In this document: piece after piece, positions 34,143 through 46,545 of the stretch | How positions within the stretch are numbered: position 1 is the first letter of the stretch | Layout: each line of letters opens with the position of its first letter | Translations under genes and position numbers: made by a program | Notes under the pieces: model-generated | Told to the model about the DNA's origin: nothing | The model's input: only the letters and a program-made list of their open reading frames with translations | Databases searched by the model: none | From: Artemia franciscana | Lineage: Eukaryota; Arthropoda; Branchiopoda; Anostraca; Artemiidae | NCBI RefSeq assembly: GCF_032884065.1 | Contig: NC_088865.1 | Span: forward strand, 43,161,152-43,225,151 | Length of the DNA stretch: 64,000 nt | Direction of reading: 5' to 3'

Positions 34143-35762
34143 AAATAATAAAAAAACAATTTTTTTTAACTGAAAGTAAGGAGCGACATTAAAACTTATA
34201 ACGAATAGAAATTATTCCGTATAGGAAAGGGGATGTCTCCTCCTCAACACCCCACTCTTTACGCTAAAGTTGTTTTTTAAGTAGAGCTGTGACAAAGAGT
34301 CAAACTTTAGCGTAAAGAGCGGGGCGGTGAAGAGGGGACTGTTCCTTTCGTATAAGGAATTATTTCTGTTCATTTTAAGTTTTAATGTCGCTCCTTACCT
34401 TTAGTTTTAAAAAATGTTTTTTTTTTAATTTAATTTCTGAACGTTTTTGGATTAATGCAGGTTTTGATTTTGGCTCATCGTACATGAATAATTAAAACAA
34501 AGTTTTGCGTATTAATTTTTGCTTCTTTTTTTTGCTAAATGGCTTTCTCTAAGTTTTGACCGGATTATTTTGAGAAAAAAGGTAGGGGAGAGAGGCTAGT
34601 TACCCTCCAATTTTTTTTAGCTACTTAAAAAGGCCACTTGAACTTTTAATTTTATTTACGAATGTTTTATTAGTAATAAATATACGTAGCTTACAATTAA
34701 CTTACGTAACGAACTTCTATATTCGTATTTTTTTTCCTATATGAGGGGGTTCACCCCTCCCCCCGTTAATACCTCGCTCTTTACACTAAAGTTCGAATTT
34801 TGCTCCAACTCTTTAATAATAACACCTGAATCACAAAGGTTGTTTAATTAAAATAAATAGCTCTTTTGAAATTCTTTGAAATACTTTTGCGTGAAGAGCG
34901 AGGTATTGAGGAGGGGACGAACCGTCACGTATATGTAATAATTTCTATTCGTTTTAAGTTTTAACGTTACTTTTTACTTTCAGTTGAAAAAGCTTGTTTT
35001 TTTATTTAATTTCTCACTGTCTTTTTAAATAAGGCTGGAAAATCAAGCACCCCTTCATGGAAATTTTCTTCAGCCATGATAAATTCCTCCATGGAAAGAT
35101 AATCCCACGTAACCCCCTTCCCGTAAACCCCCAACCCCCCATCCCCCACCCACCCACCAGAAGAGATCCCCCTGATAACGTCTGAATACTCCCCAAAAAC
35201 CAATACTATATGTGAACAATGGGCAAAGTTCATAACTTGCAGCCCTTCCCCCGGGAGCTGTGGGGGATTAAGTTGTCCTCAAAGACATAGTTATTAAATT
35301 TTTCGACTATGTTGAACAAAATGGCTATCTCAAAATATTATTTCGGTGACTTTGGGAAAAAATGAGCGTGGGAGGGGGCCTAGTTGCCCTCCAAGTTTTG
35401 GTCCTTAAAAAGGGAAATAGGACTTTTGATTCCCATTAGAATGAGCCTTGAACCCTCTTGTGACATTCTAGGACCACTGAATGGATACGATCATCCCTGG
35501 AAAAAAATACAAATAAACACGCATCCGTGATCTTTCTTCTGGCAAAAAATACAAAATTCCATATTTTTGCAGATAGGAGCTTGAAACCTCTACAGTAGGG
35601 TTCTCTTGAAACGCTGAATCTGATGGTGTGATTTTCATTAAGATTTTATGACTTTTAGGGAGTTTTCCCCCTTTTTTTAAATAAGGCAAGTTTTCTCAGG
35701 CTTGTAACTTTTGATGGGTAAGACTATGCTTGATAAAACTGATATATTTAAAATTAGCATGA
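34143..35762 (+). mobile_element. Palindrome/hairpin element copy B, lacking its hairpin end
   Basis: Module order is as in copy A: fold-back 1 (about 34165-34420), unique segment, second palindrome remnants (about 34770-34910), C-rich segment and the CTACAGTAGGGTTCTC and GTAACTTTTGATGGGTAAGA blocks. It then breaks at about 35762, before the terminal 130 bases. Fold-back arms have a few mismatches. Confidence 0.8.
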
Positions 35763-36299
35763 TTATCCAACTTTCATTGTAATTTAAACGCTTTTTCCCT
35801 CCTATAAAACTTGTTGAACTTTGGCGTTGACAAGTCCCCCCATAGTTTCAGGGGATAGCGTTATAAGCTACGCATCTTCTCCTTTATTCACATATAGTGT
35901 TTGTTATGGGAAATGTGCGGATTTTTTTTGGGGGGGGGGATTTTTTGCAGAAGATTTATTCCACGGGAAGAGTTTTTCAAAGAGAGGGAAGTTTCGGGGG
36001 GGGGTCCCCATCTAAATTTTAAACGGGTTGAGAGTAGAGGATTTCCTGGTATTATTTGAGAAACTATCAGAAATTAAATAAATAAAGTTATTTTTTAAAT
36101 GATATTTAGTTGTAGAAAGCCCCAAAATCCAAGTTGTTTAATATTTAACTGCTCAACTTTAACTACAAATTAATTTGGTAAATGTTTTATATTTTTTTTT
36201 TTATGTCTAGATGGTAAGTAAATATAGTTGTTAGTTTTTGGACTCGAAGATGTAGAAATACTCAGAGGAGAGGAGATGAGCCTATTAGAAATTAAATAT
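35763..36299. other. Unassigned DNA between elements
   Basis: Includes a G-run at 35928-35939 and GGGGGGG near 35996. No gene seen. Confidence 0.4.
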
Positions 36300-37396
36300 A
36301 AAAAAACAAGTTTTTTTAACTACAAGTAAGGAGCGACATTAAAACTTAAAATAAACAGAAATTGTTCCGTATATTAAAGGGATTGTCCCCTCTTCAACGC
36401 CTCGCTCTTTACACTAAATTGTTTTTTATTGTTTCAAAAAGTAGAGTTGTGAGAAAGAGTCAAACTTTAGCGTAAAGAGTGAGGCGTTGAGAAGGGGACA
36501 ACCCCTTTCATATACGGAACAATTTCTGTTCGTTTTAAGTTCTAATGTCACTCCTTACTTGCAATTTAATTTAATTTCTTATTTAAGTTCTGAACGTTTT
36601 TGAATTAATGCATGTTTTGATTTTGGCTCACCGCACAGGAATAATTAAACAAAATTTACCTATTAATTTTTTTTTTGCTAAATAGCCTTCCCACATTTTT
36701 GGGACGATTTTGATAAAAAAAGAGGTGGGGGAGGAAGCCTAGTTGTCCTCCAATTTTTGGCTACTTAAAAATACAACTAAAATTTTTTATTTTTTTTTAC
36801 GAACGTTTTTGTTAGTAATAAATATGCGTAATTTATGAATAAACTTACGTAATGAACTTCTATATTTGTGTGTTTTCATTACGTATATGAGGGGGTTCAC
36901 TCCCTCGTCCTCGGTCTTTACACTAGAGCTTGAATTTTGTCCCAGTTCTTTAAGAATGACCCCTGAATCACAAAGGTCATAGAATAAATAGTTGGAATTA
37001 CTAAAAACACTTTAGCGTAAAGAACAAGGTATTATGGAGGAGACAAACCACCTTTTATGGGTAATATTTTCAGCTTGTTTTACGTTTTAATGCTGCTCAT
37101 TACTTCCAATTGAAAAAAAAATATTCTCTCCCTGCTTTTCTTCTGGAAATTCCTTCACGGAAAAATCCTCCTAGTAGCCCCCTCCCTCCGGCCCATCCCA
37201 CCCCAATTTGAAAAAATCCTCATGAAAACGTCTGTGCACTTCATAATAACCATTATTGTATGTAAACAATGGTCAAAGTTTTTAACTTGCAGCACCTCCC
37301 CTGGGGACTGTGGGGGATAAAGTCGTCCCCAAACAGCCCGTTTTTAGATTTTCGGCTATTATTGTGCCGGGTCGCTCCTGACTACAGTTCGTTTGA
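36300..37396 (+). mobile_element. Palindrome/hairpin element copy C, internally deleted
   Basis: Fold-back 1 (36305-36560) and following modules as in copy A. The sequence then jumps from GATTTTCGGCTATT straight to ATTGTGCCGGGTCGCTCC (about 37360), skipping roughly 550 bases, and ends at ACAGTTCGTTTGA with half of the hairpin lost. Confidence 0.8.
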
Positions 37397-39154
37397 AAAA
37401 TGACTGTTTGAAAAACCTCTTGAATCATTCAAGTCCATTTACACTGAAACGTTCTAAGGTGCAGCTGGACTTGACTTCTTCCCAGCTTTTGATATGATGT
37501 ATTGGCAATGATTTTATATTGGCTGTATTTGAATATTCATTTTAACTTTAACTCTGCAGTATTTTATATTAAATTATAGGTAAAGAAAAAGCGTAATATA
37601 GTGAAAAAAATATATATTTTTGTTAAGCACTAGACAAAGCTAACCACCGAACGAAACTATCAAACTGGAAAGTCATTGGTGGAGAGCTACTCATATTTGC
37701 CTAATACTTAAAGCTTTTTTCGTTTTTTCTTAGAAAAAATATTTGTATTATGGATCTGTTCGATAATGCTGTTTTATATTAAGTGGAGATTTACTTGTGT
37801 TTGCACAGTGCTTAAATTTTCACAATTTTTTCTAGAAAAAAAAAATAATTTATTTGAGCATCATGGCTGCAACGGTCTATTTTTACTAAACACTAAAACA
37901 TCAAGAATGTAAAAAGAACATATCAGTGGGCAATTTGTTAATGAAAACAACCAGTTAAATGTAATATTATTGGGCAATATTACTACTACATAATTGCTAT
38001 GATAATTTATACTAGAATACAAAGAAAACAAATAGCTCTTATTAGGAAATACGCATAAGCTTGACAGTAAACAATTGCAAAAAATTGTCAGATATGCTGT
38101 GATAAAATTAGCTTAGCAAATAATTACGAATTTGTTGTTTTTTAAAACAAAATAAAATGAAAGTATTGTACAATAAAAATTATTTCAGGATTTATGCAAG
38201 CTGGTTATTCTCTTTAATATTTTAAGTGTTAAAATACTAGAGTTGGATTATCAATTCTTGATATATTGTAAAAACACTATCTATACTTAATAGTTAGAAT
38301 AGAGTGCAAAAGAAAAACATTCGGACCAGTATCGGTCTCAGGTGGCTTACTGATGTGATGAGTTATTAGTAGTCATAGCTAGTAATGAAAAAATACTTAC
38401 TACAGGAGGGGATCTAGAGTAAACTTATAGGGAGGAAGCAACGTAAAAAGGGTGCCAATAATTGACCAAACTGAGAAAATTACTTAAAAAAGAGGAAGAC
38501 ACAGAAAAAAGTAAGGAATGAGAGTGCCAGAAAAATTCTTGGGTGATCGAGGTTTCCCTGGATCCGCCAGTAGCTTACTATATCAATTTTCTCCTAAAGG
38601 GAATCCCTCTGTTCAAGCTTAAACGAAAGGGGAATCAATATTTGGTATTTGAACATGCTTTTTGTTCTATTTAAAATTTGAATACAATCATGCTAGGATA
38701 TACCGCTCTAAAGTTAAGTTTGCTAATTGTAAATAGTAGCAAGTCATATCAAAATAGTGGGAAATATTATTACTACGTAACAGACAGAACAAACAGAAGT
38801 TAGATTGACGTTTTTAATTAATTTTGAAATTACATTTGTCTTTTCTTTTTATTTAATTTCCAACTTGCATTATATTTTGAATTTACCTTTGAGTTAGAGG
38901 TGTCTTAAAACTAAAAGGCTAACCATGGATCCCTTCGAAAACTGAATTAGTATTTTAGCAACACTAATATATTATTGCAAAGGTTGGGATAAAGTTGTTG
39001 CAAAATTTTTCTCTTTGCAATGTTCTTAGAATCCCAAAAAAAGATCTTGAAGCAGTTCAAAACTTTTTCTTTCTTTTTTTGGTATACTTAACTAAAAAAA
39101 AAATCTACGAATTAGAGTTCCATGTAGAGATAGTTGCTGTTATATGTACATCTA
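37397..39154. other. Unassigned intronic DNA
   Basis: AT-rich, no recognised genes or repeats. Confidence 0.4.
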
Positions 39155-40573
39155 TCAAACAGTTCGTGGTAATGAACTGTAGTAAGGGGCGACCAAGCTC
39201 AATAGTAACCGAAACTCTAAAAAACGGAGTTTTGATACCAATATAGCATATGCATCAGAAGAATTTAAATTGTATGTTAATTTTAAATATATGTATGTTT
39301 CATTAAGTTTAGTTTTACCTATCAAGCTACGATTACCTATTAAGTTACGAGCCGGCGAAAATTGCCCTTTTTTCCCAAAAAAAAAAGGGAAAAGACCCCT
39401 AAAAAGTCATAGAATCTTAACGAAAATTAAACCATCAGATTCAAAAGCGAACCCTACTATTGAAGTTTCAAGCTCCTATCGGCAAAAATGTGTCATGTTG
39501 TATTATGTGCCAGAAGAAAGATCACGACTGTATGTTTTTTTTCCAGGGATGATGTTATCAACCCGGTGGTCCTAGAATGTTGCAAGGGGGCTCATTTTAA
39601 CGGAAATAAAAGTTTCAAGTGCCCTTTTTAAGTTACCAAAAACTGGAGGGTAACTAGGCCCCCTCCCATGCTCATTTTTTCCCAACGTCACCGGATAAAA
39701 ATTTTGAGACATCCATTTTGTTCAACACAGTCAAAAAATGTAATAAATGTGTCTTTAAGGACCACTTAATCATCCACAGTCCCCGGGACAAGGGATACAA
39801 GCTATGCAAGTTATATACTGACATTTTCAGGGGGGTTTCTGGTGGTGGATGGTTAGGGAAGGGGGTTACGTGAGAGGATCTTTCCATGGAGGAAGAGAGT
39901 TTTCATATAATTCCATGTCTAATTACCCATGATAGGGGAAGAGAGTTTTCATGAAGGGGGCGCTGGATTTTCCAGCGCTATTTAATAAAAACAACGACAA
40001 ATTAAATAAAAAAGCAATTTTTTTTAGCTTAAAGTAAAGGAGCAACATTAAAATTTAGGACTAACAGAAATTATTACGTAAATGCTGGGGTTCGCCCCCT
40101 CCTCAATACTCGTTCTTTACGCTATAGTATTTTTTAGTAATTTCAAAAGAGTTATTTATTCTAATTAAACGGCCTTTGTGATTCAGGGGTCATTCTGATA
40201 GAATTAGAAACAAAAATCAAACTACAGTGTAAAGAGTAAGGTATTAACGAGGGGGCGAACCCCCCCTCATATAGGTAAAAAATATACGAGGGGGTGAACC
40301 CCCTCATATACGTAATAAAAATATACGAATATAGAAGATCGTTATGTGCGTTAATTTGTAAATTACGTATATTTATTACTAATAAAAACGTCCGTAAACA
40401 AAATTTAAAATTCTAGTGGCCTTTTTAAGTAGCCAAGAAATTGAAAGGCAACTAGTCCCCCTCACCTGTCCCTTTTTTCCCAAAATCGTCCGATCAAAAC
40501 TTTGAAAAAGCCATTTATCCAAAGAAGCAAAATTAATATGCAAATTTCCTTTCAATTATTCAAGTACGGTGGC
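39155..40573 (-). mobile_element. Palindrome/hairpin element copy D (inverted)
   Basis: Starts with the terminal hairpin (39159-39180) and runs backwards through the C-rich segment and second palindrome (about 40020-40250). It stops at about 40573, before fold-back 1. Confidence 0.8.
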
Positions 40574-40589
40574 TCCACCTCCACGCAAA

Positions 40590-41395
40590 AATCCTGCCCT
40601 CCCATGGAAATGTCTTCTAGATAAATAAATCATGCAGAAAATTTACCCTGGACAATGACCATTAACATCTGAACGCGCAGAATTGAGTCGGCAAAGAGAA
40701 AGAAAGACACCTCACACCCAAAAAATGTAGTCATACTTCCCAGTAACAAATACTATACGTAAACAATGGGCAAATTTTAAAACTTAAGGAACTTTCTCCA
40801 GGGTCTGGGGGGTCTTTTTATCCCCAGAGATAGTTAGTGGTTTTTTTTAACTATACTGAACAGGATGGCTAACTCAAAATTTTGATCAGACGATTTTGAG
40901 ACAAAAGGCATGGGAAGAGACCTAGTTACCCTTCAATTTTTGGTTTCTTAAGAAGGGCACTAGAACTTCTAATTTCTGTTCCAATGAGCCCTCTCGATAT
41001 TTTAGGACAACTGGGTTGGCACGATCAGCCCTGGGGAAAATAAAGAAATAAACGCGCATCCGTGATCTTTCTTCTGGCAGAAAATACAGAATTCCATATT
41101 TTTGCAGATAGGACCTTGAAAGCTCTACAGTAGGGTTTTCTAATGCTTTGTTTCTGATGGTGTAATTTTCGTTACGATTATGTGACTTTGGGGGTGTTTC
41201 CCTCTTTTATTGAAAATCAGGGAAATTTTCTCAGGCTCTCTGCCTTTGTAGGTAGACAAAACTTAATGAAACTTATATATTTGGAACCGGTATAATAATC
41301 CGATTCTTTTAATTGGAATACCGTTCTTTAGAGGTACGGTTACTATTGAGCCGCGTCACTCCTTGCTTACACTTCGTTACCACGAACTGTTTGAT
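40590..41395 (+). mobile_element. Palindrome/hairpin element copy E
   Basis: Forward 3' half only: C-rich segment, CTACAGTAGGGTTTTCTAAT, GAAACTTATATATTTGGAAC and the terminal hairpin at 41369-41390. It is back-to-back with copy D, so the pair carries hairpins at both outer ends. The hairpin end lies 45 bp from the tetraspanin exon 2 donor. Confidence 0.8.
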
Positions 41396-41440
41396 TTGGT
41401 TTTGCTGTTTTAAAAGGACTAATAAGAAAAAAAAACTTAC

Positions 41441-41638
41441 TACGAGAAGAGCACCTCTGCTCTCTCCCATTGCACCCAAGCAACCTATAAGTGGAGCAAG
41501 AGCTGCTAAAATAGCTGCTGTAAGCAAAACTGCCGTTCCATCGTGAAAATGACGCATTTCTAGAGTATTTATAAAATACTTGAAGTCCCAATCGGCGTAT
41601 GCCCAGCATGCCAAGCCAAAAAGGGCCACACCAAGTAT
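41441..41638 (-). CDS. Tetraspanin, end of TM1, small loop and TM2
   Basis: A 198-bp, 66-codon, phase-0 exon on the minus strand. The acceptor TTTCTCTCTTAG precedes ATA and the donor GTA/GTAAGT follows. It encodes the rest of TM1 (ILGVALFGLACW), the small extracellular loop (AYADWDFKYFINTLEMRHF) and TM2 with the typical polar ending (LAALAPLIGCLGAMGESRGA), where the Gly-Cys-x-Gly-Ala core and the following E-S-x-x-x-L are tetraspanin signatures. It splices in frame to the exon at 29785. The upstream exon with the start Met and first half of TM1 was not found. Confidence 0.92.
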
Positions 41639-42599
41639 CTAAGAGAGAAACTCTTTTAAATAGTAGATTTCTAGATTAGGCAAGCATTTATAACGTAAAT
41701 GGATTGAAATAGTGAATTTCCTTAATCAATTAATTATTATTTTTTCTAGTTTCATTTGTGGTACCGTTTAAGTTGGGAATACAAAGTTTTTCTGTTAGTT
41801 AAAAATTCAGATTTAGTGTACTCGTTGCAGGTTGTATTGGATGGCGAAGCAGATGGATTCTGTGGAGAAATGTTAGTAAAATCTTCCAGGCACCGATCAG
41901 CCTTTTTCTCAAGTAATAAGTCACAGAGGTGTCCTTTCTCGGGGAATAGGAGAAAACTATGGTTTTAAGAATGCAGGAAACTTGAGAGAATGGAAACGGT
42001 TCTTATCATGAACAAAAATCTCCACGGCCTCCAAGAGTTTGGCGGTTTAGTTTGGACCCATTGGAGCCGTTATGGAGGGCAAAGGGGAACAGCTTTCTCT
42101 CCCCAATAATTTTGAGAACAAATTATTATATGGCCCATGCCCCTTGACTCTCCATATGGAGACCCCTCTTGCCCCCCATCCCCAATAAAAATCTGGACCT
42201 ACGCCAATGGGTAGGCCTGCCCATTCGAATTTAACTATCCGACATAGCCTTCCAAGATTGTTCAAAGCTAACCTAGGCCTACACTTTACAAACTAGATTT
42301 GGAATAAGAAATTCTTGAAAACAAAAAATGCCGATTAATTGTCGCTTATAGGGGAATTTTAGCTTTAATTTTGTAATATTGCAGATTAGTCCTGTCAATT
42401 ATCCAATTTTCTTTGAATATTTCTACTTTTATTAACAAAGTCGCTAGACGTTACTCTGTTAGTGACTTAGTGGTTTTAAATATCTTTCTGTCTCTGGAGA
42501 TACAACTCTTACAAGATTCTATTCTCTGTGGCCCTGGAGGAGACAGTAGCATAAAAGGAGATTTGATATACAAGACTCATACAAAACTGTGGAAATTAT
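41639..42599. other. Unassigned DNA upstream of tetraspanin exon 2
   Basis: Open frames at 41756-41968 (+), 42047-42265 (-) and 42413-42613 (+) show no family motifs. Nothing is assigned. Confidence 0.35.
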
Positions 42600-43620
42600 T
42601 TTTCTCAATTTAAGTCATGGGGTGACAAAGCTGCACTGTCAAGTGAATTGTGGAAGTCTGGTGTGAATTTAGATACTCCTTTCCCCCTTTTCTTTTACAG
42701 AATGATGACTTTTGTAAGATTTGTATTATCTTGGGAGATGATCGACGATTTTTTGCATTTATTTTACTAGCTTCTTTGTTTAGCGAAGCTAAAATAACGT
42801 GATCCTTCACTAAATTGAAATTATGATTTGACAGGATTCTCCAAATAACTCTATTAAACTACCACTTGAAGTTATATCTTCCGTTAATTTGATTTCATCG
42901 AAGTCATTTTTGTGAGGATTTCCATTTCCCAGGTCTACGATGTACTTCGTAAATGCTTCCTGTTCGGGATCGACCATATATTTTTTCTAAGGGAATATGT
43001 TTGAAATACATCCAGAGAAGACCTTTTTTTATTGACATTTCAAGTGTCTCCCTGCAGTTTTTGGGAGTTGGACTGGCAAATGCTATAGGAAATCACCTCC
43101 AGCAACTAAAATTTTCCCTCCAAATGGCAAGTTTGGATTTGCAATGGACCGCAACAATTGATCCATATTTTTAAGCCATACTTGAGTAACATCGGTGCTT
43201 CGTCAAGCAGAAAAACTTCCAAATGTTTGTCATTTTCATGGGTCTTCATGTTGTCCATTCTATATGGTTCCACCCAAAAACTAAAATTACGACCTTCTAT
43301 TGCCATCGTATTTAACTTGGATGCAATGCTATGATATGCACGCTTAATTGTAGTGTCTTCAGATATATTAATTCTTTGCGCTTGCCGAATAAAAGTCCCT
43401 GCCAACTGATTTTTCAGCTTCGTCCAAAGATCTCATGGATCTGCAGGATTTCCGAAAAAAAATCATTACGAAGAGTATTCGCAATAAAAAAGGCTCCCAA
43501 ATACACTTTACTATGTTCCTAAATACATATCTTGTCACATATCTTGTAGCATTTCTTATAAAGAATGTGAGGCATGTTTGACTTTTAGTTTCCAAAAGCC
43601 CGAAGGCCATTCAAGTGAAC
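42600..43620 (-). pseudogene. Helitron helicase (PIF1-like) remnant
   Basis: Minus-strand pieces in the correct order. About 43610-43370 holds a decayed N-terminal part. The frame 43405-43106 contains a Walker B region HLEVFLLDEAPMLLKYGL, where DEAPM is characteristic of Helitron helicases. PFGGKILVAGGDF follows at about 43130-43090, cut by TAG where the next residue is normally Gln, then LPVQLPKTAGR. The frame 42810-42610 has DHVILASLNKEASKIN, the conserved helicase motif V-like block. The P-loop and the Rep/HUH nuclease are not visible. Stops and frameshifts make it inactive. Confidence 0.75.
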
Positions 43621-43939
43621 CTTTCAGAGAATATTGAGTGGAGTGTTGAACTAAATCAAAACACGTTGTGTACATACGGGTTATCAAAAGGGTGTAACTC
43701 AGGAATGACTGAGTATATTAATTTGAACTTCAAGGAAATGAGAAGGGATATGATAAATTGACCAAAAAGACATTATTTGCACGTCGTAACTACTACTACT
43801 ATTACTACTACTGCTACTATAACCACTGCTACTGTCGTTACTACTACTCTGCCACTAATGCTGCTACTATTACTACTTCAACTACTACTACTACTACTAC
43901 TTCACTACTACTACTCAGACTGGTGGCTGGCACAAGCCC

Positions 43940-44515
43940 CCAGAAAATAATCCTTATCCCCCGAAAATACGAAAATTCCCCCGCAGAAAAAAAACCCACG
44001 GAAAATTATCCACCACGGAAAATTTTCCCCGGGAAATACCCCACCACCACAAATACCCCCAGCGAAAATCCTCCCTCGGAAAATACCTCCCTGGAAAATA
44101 ATCCCCCACCCCGTGGCTGGTTGGTCTCCAATCTCTTACGACTTCTAAAAAAGCACTTGAAGTCTCAATTTCTGATCTAATGAGCAGGAAGTTTCTACGA
44201 CCACGAGGTGTAGGTGTGGATGAGAAAGGGCCATTCCCCCTCCTATATGGAATAAATTCTGCATTTTGGGGTTTAATATTACTCTTTACTTTCATAATAA
44301 CATGAGAGGGTATTTTATGCGGGAGAGGGGTATTTTCCGCGGGGGTATTATCGGGGAGATACTTTCCACGGGGGGAGTATTTTCCGCACGGGAGGTATTT
44401 TCCCGGGAGATTTTACGAGGGGATATTTTCAAGGGGATTTACAAAGGGGAATATTTTCCGTGGGGGGAGGTATTTTCTAGAAGGGGGCATTTTCCGAGCG
44501 GGTATATGAACGCCT
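43940..44515. repeat. Inverted pair of short GGAAAATACCCCC-type repeats
   Basis: 43940-44125 consists of about ten copies of a 15-20 base unit of the form CGGAAAATA-CCCCC. 44302-44515 holds about ten copies of the complement (GGGGG-TATTTTCCG). Together they form a large imperfect hairpin around a loop of about 175 bases. Confidence 0.85.
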
Positions 44516-44522
44516 TAGTATG

Positions 44523-44566
44523 GGGGTGAACGCCTAGAACCATGGGTGAACGCCTAGAACCATGAA
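44523..44566. repeat. 22-bp direct duplication
   Basis: GGGTGAACGCCTAGAACCAT occurs twice back-to-back. Confidence 0.9.
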
Positions 44567-45524
44567 AACTCCTGCTTTTGTACCGAGCGCTACCAAGGCT
44601 GAGGGCATTGAAGTCAACATCTGAGGATATTTTGAGGAGAAATCTGAACTAAATCAAAACATATGTGCATACAGATTGTCAAAAAGGCGTATCAGCAATA
44701 TTTTTGGAATGGCTTACCATATCAAGACTTCCGGGGCATCAGGAAGGGGATCTTCAACTAAACAAAAGGCAGCATGTAGATACTACAACTGCTATTAATA
44801 TTGCTATTACTACTAATAAAAGACTACCATTGCTACTACTGCTCCTACCACTACCACTACTACTTTGATACCAGTACTATAAAAACTATAAAGGCTAAGG
44901 GTATGCAGGTGAAAATCTGACAGAATATTAAGGGTAAATTTGAACTATATCAAAACACACTATAAGCATGCAGATTGTCGAAAGGGCATTTCTCAGGAAT
45001 TACTATTAAAGGTATTAAGGGTATTAAGTTAGAAATTGCAGAGAATGCTTAAAGGGAAGATCAATTGACCAAAGTGCAAATTTCATGCTATGTAAATTTT
45101 ACTACTAATGGCACTACCACTGTGACATTTACTACAACACTGCAGCTACCATTACTACTGCCACTGCTACTGCTCAAAACTACTACTTCTATTGCAACTA
45201 CTTTAAGGCTAGGAGGATTAAGATGAAAACGCCGTCAAACGGGTGTATGAGCAGTATTTTTGTAATGGCTTTCCGTATCATCATGGAACTTTCGCGGCAT
45301 CATAAGGAGGATGTTCAAATGATCAAAATGCAACATGTAAATGACACTACAGTTGCTAGTACTGCTGCTACTACTGGTACTACTACTACTAATACGACAC
45401 TAGTACTCCTAATACTTCTTCTTCGACTACCTATAACACCATGATGCTAATAACATCCGGACTAAGATTACGAAGGCGAAAATTTGAGAGATTATTAAAG
45501 AGAAAATTTCAACTAAATCAGAAC

Positions 45525-46060
45525 TCACTATCAATAATAGTTTATTTTTGGTCCCCAGGCATTATAATAAAGTGCAGTAACAAAAAAAAATCTTCGAATA
45601 ATCTTTCGGTTCATATACCTACGAGGCAGATATAAAATGTATTTATAGTAACGGAAATACAGTACTCTGATATCCAACATATTATTAGAATTAAAAAATA
45701 GGCTGTTTTTACTGACAGTAAAAGAAAGGAAAGGGTCACAATATATTGAGTAAAGTCTAGCCAAAGCCTTAAGTGAATGTCGGCCATGATTTGGGATAGT
45801 TTTAGCATAACATGCTTTAATTTTATTCTTAATGTCTAAAAGTAGACTAGAACGGATAAGTTTAAGAGAGGAGCAAATACTAATCCTAAGCCAACGCAAC
45901 GCAGCAACTAGCTTAAATGAAAAAGAACCACAACTCAGATCATTACTTCGGTGTTTGGCATTTAAAACTAAATATTCACGCTTTTCACCATTAAATATAA
46001 AGACAATTTTTTCGAACAGCTCATAAGCAAACTGAGTCGACTTGACTAGGCTAAAGTTTG
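45525..46060 (-). pseudogene. LINE 3' fragment, related to the one at 1110-2148
   Basis: On the minus strand the frame from 45899 to 45531 encodes RWLRISICSSLKLIRSSLLL, then LYFRYYKYILYLPRRYMNRK and IIRRF. This aligns with the post-RT region of the other LINE (SWLGLCFGPTLSTTFSSLV; AYFRYCKFPLRLPRWHQNRK). Upstream on the same strand 46020-45900 holds the thumb region. The 3' end has an AATAAA signal (about 45545) and stops at about 45525 without a long tail. It is inserted in the CTA-repeat array. Confidence 0.75.
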
Positions 46061-46384
46061 AACCTTAACAGATTATCTGAGTGTGCAAAATAACACACAT
46101 TAATTAGGCCCTTAAGACATGATGAAAAAACATTAGTTAGCACAGGGTATAAATAAATATTTATGCAATAAGCAGAGATTAATGAAAATCTGTACAGTAT
46201 TTTCGATATTGTATGTCTTGCTTAGCATCTTTTAAGTGAAAATAATGTGTCATTGTTAGTGTTCGCCTAATCCTTACTTTTTTCTTAGGCCAGCAAATAT
46301 TACAACTGGCAGACCTTGGGTTGGTTTAGTCATTGCGATATATAAAAAGTTTGCCACTTCTTTGTTAGATTTGAGTGACATTTG

Positions 46385-46545
46385 CCAAACAGTTCACGGT
46401 TACGAACTGTAAGTAAGGAGCGACCCAGCTCAATAGTAACGAAAACTCTAAAAAACGAAATTTTGATACCAATAGTTACATAAAAAGAATCGCTTTTTAA
46501 TGCTGATTTTGAATATATGCGTTTCATCAAGTTTCATTTGCAATG
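46385..46545 (-). mobile_element. Palindrome/hairpin element fragment F
   Basis: Terminal hairpin (46389-46410) and the adjoining about 135 bases (GGAGCGACCCAGCTCAATAG, AAACTCTAAAAAACGAAATT, ATATATGCGTTTCATCAAGT) in inverted orientation. The rest is missing. Confidence 0.85.

Noticed and set aside
35821-36015. 64-codon plus-strand frame with a hydrophobic start
   Set aside because: Derived from a G-run and degraded element sequence, without any family motif.
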